DNA of 64,000 nt. Origin: an uncultured Pseudomonadales bacterium. GTDB taxonomy: Bacteria; Pseudomonadota; Gammaproteobacteria; Pseudomonadales; Pseudohongiellaceae. The DNA is taken from positions 1 to 64,000 of the forward strand of contig CAJQHM010000119.1 of the NCBI GenBank assembly GCA_905478195.1, written 5' to 3'. Positions within the stretch are counted from its first letter, which is position 1, and each line of letters opens with the position of its first letter. Shown piece after piece: positions 44,358 to 55,099 of the stretch. The notes beneath the pieces were generated by a model. That model saw only the letters and a program-made list of their open reading frames with translations, made no database searches and was not told the origin of the DNA. Position numbers and translations under genes: made by a program.

Positions 44358-45902
44358 CTACCAAGTCTGTGTGGACTTGAACTTGTCGATTGCCGCTTTG
44401 AACTGCGCGCCGATGTCATCGTTGTAGTCACCAGTGTCATTAATCTGCTTAATCAGATCAGCGTGCTCACTGTTCATGTAGGAGAGAAGCGCTGCTTCGA
44501 AGTCCAAAACCTTATTCAGCTCGACATCTTGCAGATAGCCTTCGTTCGCCGCATAGATGGAGATACCCATCTCCGCGATCGACATAGGCGAATACTGCTT
44601 CTGCTTCATCAATTCAGTGACGCGCTGACCATGCTCAAGCTGTGCCCGCGTTGCATCATCCAGATCAGATGCGAAAGCAGCAAAAGCTGCCAATTCGCGG
44701 TATTGGGCTAGCGCGATACGTACACCACCACCCAGCTTCTTAATAATCTTGGTCTGCGCCGCACCACCCACACGAGATACCGAGATACCAGGGTTCATCG
44801 CAGGACGGATACCCGAGTTAAACAAATCAGTCTCGAGGAATATCTGACCATCTGTAATAGAGATTACGTTGGTCGGTACGAACGCTGAAACGTCGCCCGC
44901 CTGTGTCTCAATAATCGGCAATGCCGTTAGCGAGCCAGTTTTACCTTTAACTTCACCGTTGGTAAACTTTTCAACGTAGTCAGCACTCACTCTCGACGAG
45001 CGCTCCAATAGACGGGAGTGTAAGTAGAACACATCACCAGGATAGGCTTCTCGACCAGGTGGTCTTCTCAGCAGTAGAGAGATCTGACGATAAGCCCAGG
45101 CTTGCTTTGTTAGATCATCATAGATGATCAAAGCGTCTTGGCCACGGTCACGATAGTACTCACCCATGGTGCAACCAGAGTAAGGCGCAATAAACTGCAT
45201 AGATGCTGGATCAGAGGCAGTTGCCGCCACCACGATGGTGTATTCCATGGCACCATGCTCTTCAAGGCGATTCACTACGTTAGCTACAGATGAAGCCTTT
45301 TGGCCTACCGCTACATAGATACACTTAACATCCTTGCCCTTTTGGTTGATGATCGCATCGATCGCCACAGCGGTCTTACCCACTTCGCGGTCACCAATAA
45401 TCAATTCGCGCTGGCCCCTTCCGATTGGAGTCATTGAGTCGATTGATTTCAGGCCTGTCTGAACCGGCTCGTCTACCGACTTTCTGGCGATTACACCAGG
45501 CGCTACTTTTTCAACAGCGTCGGTCATGGTTGTCTCAATCGGTCCCTTACCATCGATTGGCTTACCTAGTGCATCAACAACACGGCCTTCCAGTTCTGGG
45601 CCAACAGGTACTTCAAGGATTCGCTTAGTACAACGACAAGTTTGACCTTCGCGCAGCGAGAGGTAGTCGCCCAATACCACGGCCCCTACGGAGTCTCTTT
45701 CAAGGTTTAGCGCCATACCATAGATGCCGCCTTCAAACTCGATCATTTCGCCATACATCACATCGGCGAGACCGTGGATACGAATAATACCGTCAGATAC
45801 GCTGACGATGGTGCCTTCATTCTTTGACTCTACAGAAACATCGAGCTGCTCGATGCGCTGTTTGATAATGTCACTGATTTCGGATGGGTTCAGTTGTTGC
45901 AT
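44358..45902 (-). CDS. atpA: ATP synthase alpha subunit
   Basis: 514 residues. Non-catalytic nucleotide-binding F1 subunit. N-terminal [17 protein letters not shown], then a P-loop written GDREVGKT near residue 170 (most relatives have GDRQTGKT). [20 protein letters not shown] and the arginine-finger [13 protein letters not shown] are standard. The P-loop change is modest and probably neutral. Confidence 0.98.
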   Translation of the reverse strand: MQQLNPSEISDIIKQRIEQLDVSVESKNEGTIVSVSDGIIRIHGLADVMYGEMIEFEGGIYGMALNLERDSVGAVVLGDYLSLREGQTCRCTKRILEVPVGPELEGRVVDALGKPIDGKGPIETTMTDAVEKVAPGVIARKSVDEPVQTGLKSIDSMTPIGRGQRELIIGDREVGKTAVAIDAIINQKGKDVKCIYVAVGQKASSVANVVNRLEEHGAMEYTIVVAATASDPASMQFIAPYSGCTMGEYYRDRGQDALIIYDDLTKQAWAYRQISLLLRRPPGREAYPGDVFYLHSRLLERSSRVSADYVEKFTNGEVKGKTGSLTALPIIETQAGDVSAFVPTNVISITDGQIFLETDLFNSGIRPAMNPGISVSRVGGAAQTKIIKKLGGGVRIALAQYRELAAFAAFASDLDDATRAQLEHGQRVTELMKQKQYSPMSIAEMGISIYAANEGYLQDVELNKVLDFEAALLSYMNSEHADLIKQINDTGDYNDDIGAQFKAAIDKFKSTQTW

Positions 45903-45927
45903 GCTTATTTCCTTGTTCCTGACCTGC

Positions 45928-46464
45928 TCAGGAATTCATTGATTCAGCTAATTTTGATAATTTCCCGCGAACCGAGCTGTCGATGACATTGTCACCCGCT
46001 CTAATGATTGCGCCGCCGATCAGGCTTGGGTCGATATTGGTTGCCAAGATGATTTCACGCTTAAGACGATCTTTAAGAGCCTGCGCTAGCTTATTCGAAA
46101 CATCTGAACTAATTTCATAAGCTGTCGTTATCTCAACATCGACTGACATTTCCTGATTGGCTTTCAGGGTTTCAAACAGTGAAGAAATTTCTGGTAGCAA
46201 AACCAGTCGCTTGTATTCGGCAAGAAGGCTTACGAAGTTCTTGCCTTTCGCGTCAAGCTCATCGCCGCAAACACCAACGAACGCATCGGCAATTTGCTCC
46301 GACGACAAGGAGGGAGACGATAAGATAGTGCTCACCCCTTCTTCACCGGCCACCGCTGCTGTCAAGGCGATCATGCTAGACCATTTGTCCAACGCGCCGT
46401 CCTGCAAGGCTGTCTCGAAAGCCGCCTTGGCATAAGGTCTTGCTAATGTGATTAATTCGGCCAC
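45928..46464 (-). CDS. atpH: ATP synthase delta subunit
   Basis: 178 residues. Connects F1 to the peripheral stalk. Begins [20 protein letters not shown] and ends in the conserved [29 protein letters not shown] region. 11 bases after atpF. Confidence 0.96.
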   Translation of the reverse strand: MAELITLARPYAKAAFETALQDGALDKWSSMIALTAAVAGEEGVSTILSSPSLSSEQIADAFVGVCGDELDAKGKNFVSLLAEYKRLVLLPEISSLFETLKANQEMSVDVEITTAYEISSDVSNKLAQALKDRLKREIILATNIDPSLIGGAIIRAGDNVIDSSVRGKLSKLAESMNS

Positions 46465-46475
46465 TGTTTATTTTC

Positions 46476-46946
46476 TCAAAGTTCGGAAGCTAATTTGTTC
46501 AACATATCTTCGTTGGCTGCTTGATCGATCGAACCTTCCAGGATCTTCTCGGCGCCAGCGATAGCAATCGCAGATACCTGTGCACGCAGAGCCTCTTTCG
46601 CTCTATTTACTTCCTGTTCGATATCAGCCTGAGCGCCAGCAATAATGCGTTTCGCTTCTTCTTTAGCTTGATCTTTAGCTTCTTCGACGATCTGAGAACC
46701 GCGCTTGTTAGCAAGGTCGATAATGCCAGCCGCTTCAACCTTCGCTACTTTCAATTGATCTGTAGACTTAGCCTGAGCCAATTCCAAATCTTTCTCAGCT
46801 CTAGCCGCTGCTTCCAGGCCGTCTGCGATTTTCTGCCGACGCTCTTCCATGACATCCATGAAAAGAGGCCAAACGTATTTCGCGCAGAACCACCAGAAGA
46901 CGAAGAACGCTACCGATTGCCCGATAATAGTTAATGTAATATCCAC
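46476..46946 (-). CDS. atpF: ATP synthase subunit b
   Basis: 156 residues. One N-terminal membrane helix ([20 protein letters not shown]), then a long charged amphipathic helix rich in Ala, Glu and Lys that forms the peripheral stalk dimer. Normal length. Confidence 0.96.
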   Translation of the reverse strand: MDITLTIIGQSVAFFVFWWFCAKYVWPLFMDVMEERRQKIADGLEAAARAEKDLELAQAKSTDQLKVAKVEAAGIIDLANKRGSQIVEEAKDQAKEEAKRIIAGAQADIEQEVNRAKEALRAQVSAIAIAGAEKILEGSIDQAANEDMLNKLASEL

Positions 46947-46974
46947 CGCGATCTCCCGCTATTAGGTATCTTGC

Positions 46975-47256
<282 letters not shown>

Positions 47257-47289
47257 TCAGATCAATCTTAATAAAATGTAAAAATTCGT

Positions 47290-48177
<888 letters not shown>

Positions 48178-48215
48178 TTAAAATCTCTAAGATCTGAGCA
48201 ACCCAAGTATTGTAC

Positions 48216-48608
48216 CTAGGTATTGTTACCCGAGGGGTTATAACTAATGAACCCCGACGTTACTACACCTGTAAAATGGGCCACTATGAACCCAAGAATT
48301 ACGGCTAATTCATTTAAATTGGTAATAAGGGTGAAACTAAGAGCAAAAAGCACCACCGTGATGATTATTTTGCCGAGCTCACCGCGAATAAAGCCCTTTA
48401 CAACGTTGTGCGCGTTTCTAGCTCCCTGATAACGGTAGGCATGGAACGCAAAATAGCTATTTGGTAATGCGCTTATGAAGCCACCCAATAGTGTCGAGTA
48501 AGCTAAAACGGTACCTGAAATCAGCAGAGAAGTTACTGCTATAAAGACCGTCACCGCGACTTGCGCAATGATCACTTTATATACCGGTGGGGTCTTTAAG
48601 TTAGACAT
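48216..48608 (-). CDS. atpI: ATP synthase assembly protein AtpI
   Basis: 130 residues, four membrane helices, about the family size. Contains GGFISALPNSYFAFHAYRYQ, usual in gammaproteobacterial AtpI, which helps assemble the c-ring. First gene of the operon, 87 bases after its promoter. Confidence 0.9.
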   Translation of the reverse strand: MSNLKTPPVYKVIIAQVAVTVFIAVTSLLISGTVLAYSTLLGGFISALPNSYFAFHAYRYQGARNAHNVVKGFIRGELGKIIITVVLFALSFTLITNLNELAVILGFIVAHFTGVVTSGFISYNPSGNNT

Positions 48609-48694
48609 TTTGGCTTAGCTTTTTCAGCCTCGCACTCCATCGGCACCTGTAACAAACACCTAAAAATCGCAGCGGTGATCACCAAAGCACGCGC

Positions 48695-48723
48695 ATTATA
48701 GGGGCTTTATAGTGCCTAATCAA
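48695..48723 (-). promoter_or_regulatory. Sigma-70 promoter of the atp operon
   Basis: Minus strand TTGATT-N17-TATAAT: a perfect -10 box, four of six matches in the -35 box and optimal spacing. It lies between the parB stop and atpI, giving a leader of about 80 bases. Confidence 0.75.
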
Positions 48724-48736
48724 CTACGTCAGATTA

Positions 48737-49645
48737 TCAATTGATGTGGGAGAGAATACCGTCCAATTCATCGAGCGAATTGTACTTTAGAATGAGCCTG
48801 CCCTTGCCTTTAGCTGTGTGCTGGATCATCACCTTGGCGCCCAGCTTGTCCGCCAAATTCTCTTCAAGATTCTTGATGTCTGGGTCAACTGCTTTGCCGC
48901 CGGTATTGCTATTCGTGCCCGCTTCGGCAATCAGTCTGCGGACCAAAGACTCAGTCTGTCTTACTGATAGCCCTTTGCCCACAACTGCTCTTGCCGCCTC
49001 TGATTGCTGAATATCCGGGAGCGACAGCAGAGCTCTGGCGTGGCCCATTTCGAGATCGCCATGCTCTAGCATGCGCCGAACATCGATGGTCAGGCCTATA
49101 AGGCGCATCAGGTTGGTCACTGTGGCGCGGGACTTCCCAACAGCATCGGCGACTTCTTGTTGGGTTAATTCAAATTCGTCCTGCAGACGCTTCAGCGCCA
49201 TCGCCTCTTCCATAGGGTTCAGGTTTTCACGCTGAATATTCTCGATTAGGGACATGGCGATCGCTGCTTCATCGCCAACAGGTTTGATAATGGCAGGAAT
49301 AGTATCCAAACCTGCTATCTGGGTTGCTCTCCAGCGTCGCTCACCGGCGATAATCTCGTATTTGTCAGAAGATATGGGGCGCACGACGATGGGCTGCATG
49401 ACGCCCTGAGCCTTGATGGAGTTGGCCAGCTCTTCCAGAGCCTCTTCGTGCATGTCAGTTCGGGGCTGATATTTGCCACGCTGTATCAAATCGACAGGTA
49501 TATTCTTCAGATCACCGTCTTTTTCTACGTTCTGTGGGGATATGCTGCGGTCTTTGGGCTTGCCCAACAGGCTGGCCATGGTTTCCGTGCTACCTCTAGA
49601 GAGCAGCACATCTAGGCCTTTGCCAAGTTTTTTCTTTTCAGTCAT
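48737..49645 (-). CDS. parB: Chromosome partitioning protein ParB
   Basis: 302 residues. CTP-dependent DNA clamp that loads at parS. N-terminal GKGLDVLLSR, then the CTPase/ParB-N motifs YQPRTDMHEEALEELANSI, GERRWRATQIAG and ENIQRENLNP, a helix-turn-helix (LTQQEVADAVGKSRATVTNL) and a C-terminal dimer domain. Two parS sites in this window lie in recF, about 12 kb away. Confidence 0.96.
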   Translation of the reverse strand: MTEKKKLGKGLDVLLSRGSTETMASLLGKPKDRSISPQNVEKDGDLKNIPVDLIQRGKYQPRTDMHEEALEELANSIKAQGVMQPIVVRPISSDKYEIIAGERRWRATQIAGLDTIPAIIKPVGDEAAIAMSLIENIQRENLNPMEEAMALKRLQDEFELTQQEVADAVGKSRATVTNLMRLIGLTIDVRRMLEHGDLEMGHARALLSLPDIQQSEAARAVVGKGLSVRQTESLVRRLIAEAGTNSNTGGKAVDPDIKNLEENLADKLGAKVMIQHTAKGKGRLILKYNSLDELDGILSHIN

Positions 49646-49707
49646 CTTACATCGGGCTCAAGTAAGCGGGCTTCTGTTCCCTGGGTTGAACAAAGTGAAA
49701 CAACAGC

Positions 49708-50496
49708 TTAAACGGCTGCTAGAGCGGCCGCTTCATCATTGCGCCTTAGAACCTCTCCAGCTAGTGCTAGATAGGCAATCGCGCCCCGGGACTGCTTATC
49801 GTACTTCAATACTGGCTTACCGTAGCTGGGAGCCTCGGCTAAGCGAATATTCCTGGGAACCACGGTTCGATAGACGGTATCGCCAAAATAGTTAATTAGC
49901 TGACCATTTACCTCTGAGGTCAGCTTGTTTCTCGGATCGTACATAGTGCGGACAATGCCCTCTATCTTCAGGTCCGGATTAAATGTATCTCGTATGGCGT
50001 TAATAGTATCCATCAGAGCCGACAGGCCCTCTAAGGCATAATATTCACACTGCATCGGTATAACTACCCCATCGGCAGCGACAAGAGCGTTTATAGTGAG
50101 CATATTCAGTGATGGCGGGCAATCGATGACTACATAGTCATAACGCTCTCGAACCTGTTCTATGATTTGGCGAAGACGGAGTTCTCTGTTGTCTTCGCTG
50201 ATCAATTCCACCTCGGCCGCAACTAGGTCGCCGTTTGCAGGCAGCAAGTCATATCCTGAAGATTCGGGGTTCAAAACAACCTCATCGAAATTCGAATGTT
50301 GCATCAGAACATCATAGATTGAGGTCTCTAACGAGGACTTATCTATGCCGCTACCCATGGTGGCATTGCCCTGCGGATCCAGGTCGATTAGCAGTACGCT
50401 CTTTCGTGTAAATTTTAGCGATGCAGCAAGGTTTACAGAAGTTGTGGTTTTGCCCACGCCTCCTTTTTGATTTGCTATTGCGAGAACTTTACCCAC
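49708..50496 (-). CDS. parA: Chromosome partitioning ATPase ParA (Soj)
   Basis: 262 residues. Deviant Walker A KGGVGKTT near residue 11, LLIDLDPQGNATMGSGID switch region and YDYVVIDCPPSLNML Walker B. Non-specific DNA-binding ATPase that moves ParB-bound origins. Upstream of parB by 62 bases, and follows rsmG. Confidence 0.96.
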   Translation of the reverse strand: MGKVLAIANQKGGVGKTTTSVNLAASLKFTRKSVLLIDLDPQGNATMGSGIDKSSLETSIYDVLMQHSNFDEVVLNPESSGYDLLPANGDLVAAEVELISEDNRELRLRQIIEQVRERYDYVVIDCPPSLNMLTINALVAADGVVIPMQCEYYALEGLSALMDTINAIRDTFNPDLKIEGIVRTMYDPRNKLTSEVNGQLINYFGDTVYRTVVPRNIRLAEAPSYGKPVLKYDKQSRGAIAYLALAGEVLRRNDEAAALAAV

Positions 50497-50556
50497 TTTA
50501 ATTTTTCCTAACTAGAACTTCTGTTTATTCGGTTATCTGCAAAGAGGCATTTTTCG

Positions 50557-50577
50557 CTCTTAACTCTTAACTCTTAA
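50557..50577. repeat. Three tandem copies of CTCTTAA
   Basis: Exact tandem triplicate of a 7-base unit in the 93-base gap between rsmG and parA. It could vary in copy number by slippage. It lies in the leader of parA, so length change might alter expression; that is speculation. Confidence 0.85.
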
Positions 50578-50589
50578 CTAAGTAAGTAA

Positions 50590-51228
50590 CTAAGCTGCCT
50601 TGCTCCGCATCACCTCGATAAGATGACGCTGTGATTCACTGCCGGGTACTTCTAATTTGATACTTTTCGTCAGCTCAAATCCCTCTGGCAGCTGTGCGAT
50701 TTCATCATGAGGATAATACCCCTTCATCGCCAGTAACCTGCAACTGTCCATGAAAATTGGCTGCAACATAGCCAGTGCATCCGTCAGGGTAGAGAAGGCT
50801 CGACACATCACCATATCAATTTGCTGCTTGCTTTGATAGTGCTCTATTCGACAATTTTCGATAGTAATATTGCCCAATCCTAGCTGAATTTTAGCCTGAA
50901 ACATGAAGCGTGTTTTCTTGCCATTTGAATCAATAAGCACGAAGCGTTTATCGGGGTTCAAGATAGCGAGGGGTATACCTGGCAAGCCGGCACCGGCCCC
51001 AATATCCGCTATCAGATTGCCTTCGATATGTGGGTTGATAGACAGGCTATCGAGAATATGACGCGACACCAGGTCTGCGGTTTCATTTGCCCCTAACAGG
51101 TTGTAGGCAGAGTTCCATTTCTTGAGCAGCTCGATATAGGCCAGCAGCGAGACTAATTGTTCTTCGCTACAGTTCAGTGACAGAGATGAAATGCCTCTGT
51201 GCAACTCCTCTCGAATTGACTCAGTCAT
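50590..51228 (-). CDS. rsmG: 16S rRNA G527 methyltransferase RsmG (GidB)
   Basis: 212 residues. SAM-dependent N7-methylation of G527 in 16S rRNA. The SAM-binding loop is IADIGAGAGLPGIPLAI (about 70-86), preceded by HILDSLSI. Normal length; 15 bases after mnmG, the classic gidAB pair. Confidence 0.95.
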   Translation of the reverse strand: MTESIREELHRGISSLSLNCSEEQLVSLLAYIELLKKWNSAYNLLGANETADLVSRHILDSLSINPHIEGNLIADIGAGAGLPGIPLAILNPDKRFVLIDSNGKKTRFMFQAKIQLGLGNITIENCRIEHYQSKQQIDMVMCRAFSTLTDALAMLQPIFMDSCRLLAMKGYYPHDEIAQLPEGFELTKSIKLEVPGSESQRHLIEVMRSKAA

Positions 51229-51243
51229 TTTTTTCCCGCGGGG

Positions 51244-53154
51244 CTAACCAGCCTTGCGATTTACCGCCCGGTGTTTCTTCAGGTAGATCAATAACAGAGA
51301 GATAGCGGCTGGCGTAATACCGGGTATGCGAGAGGCACGACCTATGTTCTCAGGTCTCGCCTCGATCAGTTTCTGCTTTAGCTCATTCGAGAGCCCCTGC
51401 ATCTGATCATAGTTAAAATCAACCGGCAGTTTTGTATGTTCCTGCTTCTTGAGACGTTCGATATCCTCTACCTGACGATCTATATAGCCTTGATACTTTA
51501 TCTGGATTTCAGATTGTTGCGCTGCTTGAAGCTCTATAGCGGTAGGTTGAGACCCCGCCTTCAGATGCCCATGATAGGCGGCTAACAGGGCAGTGTGATC
51601 GACTCTTGGCCGTGCAAGTAAATCCGCCAGGCTGTATTCGCGGCTTATCGGTTTTTCCAACAGCATGTTGATACGCTCTGCTCTGTCGGTATTGGGTTGT
51701 ACCCAGGTACCGCGCAAGAATTTTAGTTCTTCATCAATCTTGATCTTCTTCTTGCTAAAGAACTCCCAACGCTCATCATCAACCAGACCCAGCCTTCTCC
51801 CTTCTTCGGTAAGACGCAGATCGGCATTATCTTCTCTAAGAGTCAGGCGGTATTCCGCTCTGCTGGTGAACATGCGATAGGGCTCGTTTGTTCCCAGTGT
51901 AATCAGATCATCGATTAGCACACCGATGTAAGCCTGGTCCCTTCTAGGACACCAAGACTCCAAGCCTCTAGCGGCGAGACCTGCGTTGAGTCCGGCCATT
52001 AGTCCTTGCGCGCCAGCCTCTTCATAACCGGTAGTACCATTAATTTGGCCAGCAAAATAAAGCCCTTTGACAAACTTTGTCTCCAGCGAATAATGTAAAT
52101 CCCTAGGGTCGAAGAAATCATATTCGATTGCGTAACCCGGCCGCGTTATGTGCGCGTTTTCGAAACCCTTAATTTCCCGAACCATTTCTAGTTGCACATC
52201 AAACGGCAAGCTGGTCGAAATGCCGTTTGGGTAAAGCTCTCTGGTATGTAAACCCTCCGGCTCGACAAATATTTGATGAGAGCTCTTATCGGCAAAGCGC
52301 ATGACTTTGTCTTCGATTGATGGGCAGTAACGAGGCCCAGTTCCTTCGATTACCCCGGTGTACATTGGAGAGCGATCCAGGCCGCCGCGAATAACTTCAT
52401 GACACTTTTCGTTAGTGTTGGTTATGTAACAGTTAATCTGTTCGGGGTGATCTGACTCTTTGCCAAGAAAAGACATTACCGGCAGCGGCGTGTCCCCTGC
52501 CTGAACTTGCATTACCGAGAAATCAACCGAGTCGGCATCAATGCGCGGTGGTGTTCCCGTCTTCAGTCGATTGACTCTGAAAGGTAACTCTCGCAACCGG
52601 TTCGCCAACGCAATTGCAGGTGGATCTCCAGCCCTGCCGCCTGAACTATTCTCCAGGCCAATGTGTATCTTCCCACCCAAAAACGTACCTGTAGTTAAGA
52701 CGACTCTTGGTGCTCTGATGAGCATTCCCATCTGCGAGATTACGCCCTCGATTACCCCGTCTTCGATCAGGAGATCATCAACACCCTGTTGAAACAGAGA
52801 CAGATTTTCTTGCTGCTCCAACATCTCTCGGATAGCCGCCTTGTAGAGAGCCCGATCAGCTTGAGCTCGTGTAGCCCTAACCGCAGGTCCCTTGCTCGCA
52901 TTTAGAACGCGAAATTGAATACCCGCTAAATCAACTGCTTTGGCCATGGCGCCACCCAGTGCATCGATCTCCTTAACCAAATGGCTCTTGCCGATGCCGC
53001 CTATTGCAGGATTACAAGACATTTGTCCTAGTGTCTCGATGCTGTGAGTAATAAGCAAAGTGTCAACGCCCTGGCGAGCAGAAGCCAGAGCTGCCTCGGT
53101 GCCGGCATGCCCCCCACCCACTACGATCACGTCATATTTTTTGCTGTATTCCAC
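51244..53154 (-). CDS. mnmG: tRNA U34 carboxymethylaminomethyl-modifying enzyme MnmG (GidA)
   Basis: 636 residues. FAD-dependent partner of MnmE in modifying wobble uridines. Dinucleotide-binding motif [19 protein letters not shown] at the N-terminus and the signature [20 protein letters not shown] about residue 370. The C-terminal helices bind MnmE. Start codon is GTG (53154). Upstream is the AT-rich 53155-53579 gap. Confidence 0.97.
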   Translation of the reverse strand: MEYSKKYDVIVVGGGHAGTEAALASARQGVDTLLITHSIETLGQMSCNPAIGGIGKSHLVKEIDALGGAMAKAVDLAGIQFRVLNASKGPAVRATRAQADRALYKAAIREMLEQQENLSLFQQGVDDLLIEDGVIEGVISQMGMLIRAPRVVLTTGTFLGGKIHIGLENSSGGRAGDPPAIALANRLRELPFRVNRLKTGTPPRIDADSVDFSVMQVQAGDTPLPVMSFLGKESDHPEQINCYITNTNEKCHEVIRGGLDRSPMYTGVIEGTGPRYCPSIEDKVMRFADKSSHQIFVEPEGLHTRELYPNGISTSLPFDVQLEMVREIKGFENAHITRPGYAIEYDFFDPRDLHYSLETKFVKGLYFAGQINGTTGYEEAGAQGLMAGLNAGLAARGLESWCPRRDQAYIGVLIDDLITLGTNEPYRMFTSRAEYRLTLREDNADLRLTEEGRRLGLVDDERWEFFSKKKIKIDEELKFLRGTWVQPNTDRAERINMLLEKPISREYSLADLLARPRVDHTALLAAYHGHLKAGSQPTAIELQAAQQSEIQIKYQGYIDRQVEDIERLKKQEHTKLPVDFNYDQMQGLSNELKQKLIEARPENIGRASRIPGITPAAISLLLIYLKKHRAVNRKAG

Positions 53155-53579
53155 GGCGCTTGGCGTCCTCTTAAATCTTATGCTATTCGTTAGCAGAACA
53201 GTTTACCGAACAGAGTAATTTTCGGCCGGCAAGTATAAAGGCTAAATTTAAAGTTTGTAGTTATATATTAACTAATAAGTTAATTACTATTTAATAGAGT
53301 TATGTATATATAGTGTATTGATGTTGTTATTAATAGCTACGTGTTTTACTGTTGATATCCTTATAAAGGATATATAAATCAAAGCCTTATAACAAGCGCA
53401 AGCCGGTAGATAAGCACTGAATAGAACAACTATACCCTATTGGCGCTTGGGTATAGTTTTAGGCGAACTGGCAGTTGGCCATTTTTGTTCAAAACAATCC
53501 AGCTCTTATCCCTAGAAATACGCCACTTATACACATTTAGTTAGAAGCACTTAGCTGTTAATGGAAATCACGCTGTTTG
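53155..53579. other. AT-rich gap between mnmE and mnmG
   Basis: 425 bases with no ORF. The left two-thirds is markedly AT-rich. It contains a perfect inverted repeat ATATCCTT-ATA-AAGGATAT (53355-53373), a 9-bp hairpin ACTATACCC/GGGTATAGT (53429-53457) followed by TTTT, and one exact DnaA box TTATACACA (53527-53535). This is where E. coli has oriC (next to gidA), but only one good box is visible here compared with the cluster before dnaA. I read it as a leader region for mnmG with a possible relic or auxiliary origin. Confidence 0.5.
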
Positions 53580-54992
53580 CTATTTACCAACACAAAAATT
53601 CGAGAATATTTCTCCTAACAGATCATCACTGGTGAACTCGCCTGTTATAGCCCCGAGCTGCGATTGCGCAAAACGCAGGTCTTCCGCTATAAGCTCCAAT
53701 GAAGACTGTGACTTGAGCTGTTCTAAAGCTGATTCAATTAGCTTATTCGCATTACTTAGCGCTGTTAGGTGTCTTTCCCGGGCTATGAAGGCTCCTTCTT
53801 CCGTTGCGCTATAACCGACTATTTCCTTCAAATAGTTACGGAGTGAGTCGATACCGATATTCTCTTTCGCCGATAAGCTGATTACTGGCAGTGAGTAATC
53901 TAGATAATTGATGGACGTTATGCCGTGCTCTACATTGTTCAAAAGATCGATCTTGTTATAGACGATTGTAGTATTTTTTAGGTAATTCAGTTCTTTTATT
54001 GACTTATCAGTTAGTAATACAAGTGGAGCTAACAACTTTTCCACATTTTCTTCCACACCCTCTACCGCTAAGGACCGGTCGACGATAAGAAGTATTTGAT
54101 CGGCCTGTTCTATCGCAATTTGCGCCCGCCTTAATCCTTCTTGCTCAACAAGGTCTTCACTAACTCTAATGCCCGCGGTATCTATAATGTGAACGGGTAA
54201 GCCATCTATGTTGATTTCTTCTGTCAGCAAGTCTCTGGTAGTGCCTGGTATGTCAGTAACAATCGCAGTCTCTGACCCCGATAGGGCATTTAACAAACTG
54301 GATTTGCCCGCATTGGGTTTTCCCGCGATGACTACATTTAGCCCCTCTTTTAATAAAGCGCCCTGTTTAGCCTGCACCAGGGTCTCTTGTATAGACGCAT
54401 GAACGGTATGTAATGATTCGCCTACTTTGTTGTCGCTGACAAAATCTATGTCTTCATCAGAAAAATCGATAGTCGCCTCTATATGAACTCTTGCCTCTAT
54501 TAACTGCTCGAGCAACGTATGAACCTTTCTTGAAAATTCCCCCTTCAGTGTGCGCATTGCCGACTTCGCAGCCTGCGTGGAATTCGACTCGATCAGATCG
54601 GCGATAGCTTCCGCCTGGAGCAAGTCTATTTTATTGTTGAGAAATGCACGCTCTGAAAACTCACCCGGATTTGCCAGCCTCGCACCTATACTGGCGACTC
54701 TATCCAGCAAGTCCTTGAGCACATACATACCACCATGGCCCTGAAGCTCCAGGACATCTTCGCCCGTAAAGGAGTTGGGGCTAGAGAAGTAAAGGGTTAT
54801 GCCCTGATCGATAGTCTGTGAATCTGCATCGAGGAAATTGCAAAAATGCGCGTGGCGGGCAGTAGGAATAAAGCCGAGAATTGTCTCGGCAATAGCGAGA
54901 ACCCTGGGGCCTGAAATTCGAATGATCCCTACGCCTGACCGACCAGGGGCCGTGGCGATGGCACATATTGTGTCAGTTTCAAATTGGGACAT
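53580..54992 (-). CDS. mnmE: tRNA modification GTPase MnmE (TrmE)
   Basis: About 470 residues. I use ATG 54992 (MSQFETDTICAIATAPGRSG), the usual family start; a TTG four codons upstream is also open. It has the N-terminal folate-binding domain, a G domain inserted near residue 215 (GKPNAGKSSLLNAL, DIPGTTRD, and TAGIR), and a C-terminal FCVGK, the conserved C-x-G-K ending. Works with MnmG. Confidence 0.96.
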   Translation of the reverse strand: MSQFETDTICAIATAPGRSGVGIIRISGPRVLAIAETILGFIPTARHAHFCNFLDADSQTIDQGITLYFSSPNSFTGEDVLELQGHGGMYVLKDLLDRVASIGARLANPGEFSERAFLNNKIDLLQAEAIADLIESNSTQAAKSAMRTLKGEFSRKVHTLLEQLIEARVHIEATIDFSDEDIDFVSDNKVGESLHTVHASIQETLVQAKQGALLKEGLNVVIAGKPNAGKSSLLNALSGSETAIVTDIPGTTRDLLTEEINIDGLPVHIIDTAGIRVSEDLVEQEGLRRAQIAIEQADQILLIVDRSLAVEGVEENVEKLLAPLVLLTDKSIKELNYLKNTTIVYNKIDLLNNVEHGITSINYLDYSLPVISLSAKENIGIDSLRNYLKEIVGYSATEEGAFIARERHLTALSNANKLIESALEQLKSQSSLELIAEDLRFAQSQLGAITGEFTSDDLLGEIFSNFCVGK

Positions 54993-55099
54993 GGAAGCCA
55001 ACAAACATGTTCATAGTCGAGAGTCTACAATTAGAAGGCCCTGCAATAGATAGGGCCCTCACCGTGGAACAACTAAGCGATGGTTTGAGTGTTCAGGCC

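Noticed and set aside
55061-55076. parS site near the yidC end
   Set aside because: Only the half-site GTGGAACA is present, with no matching left arm.
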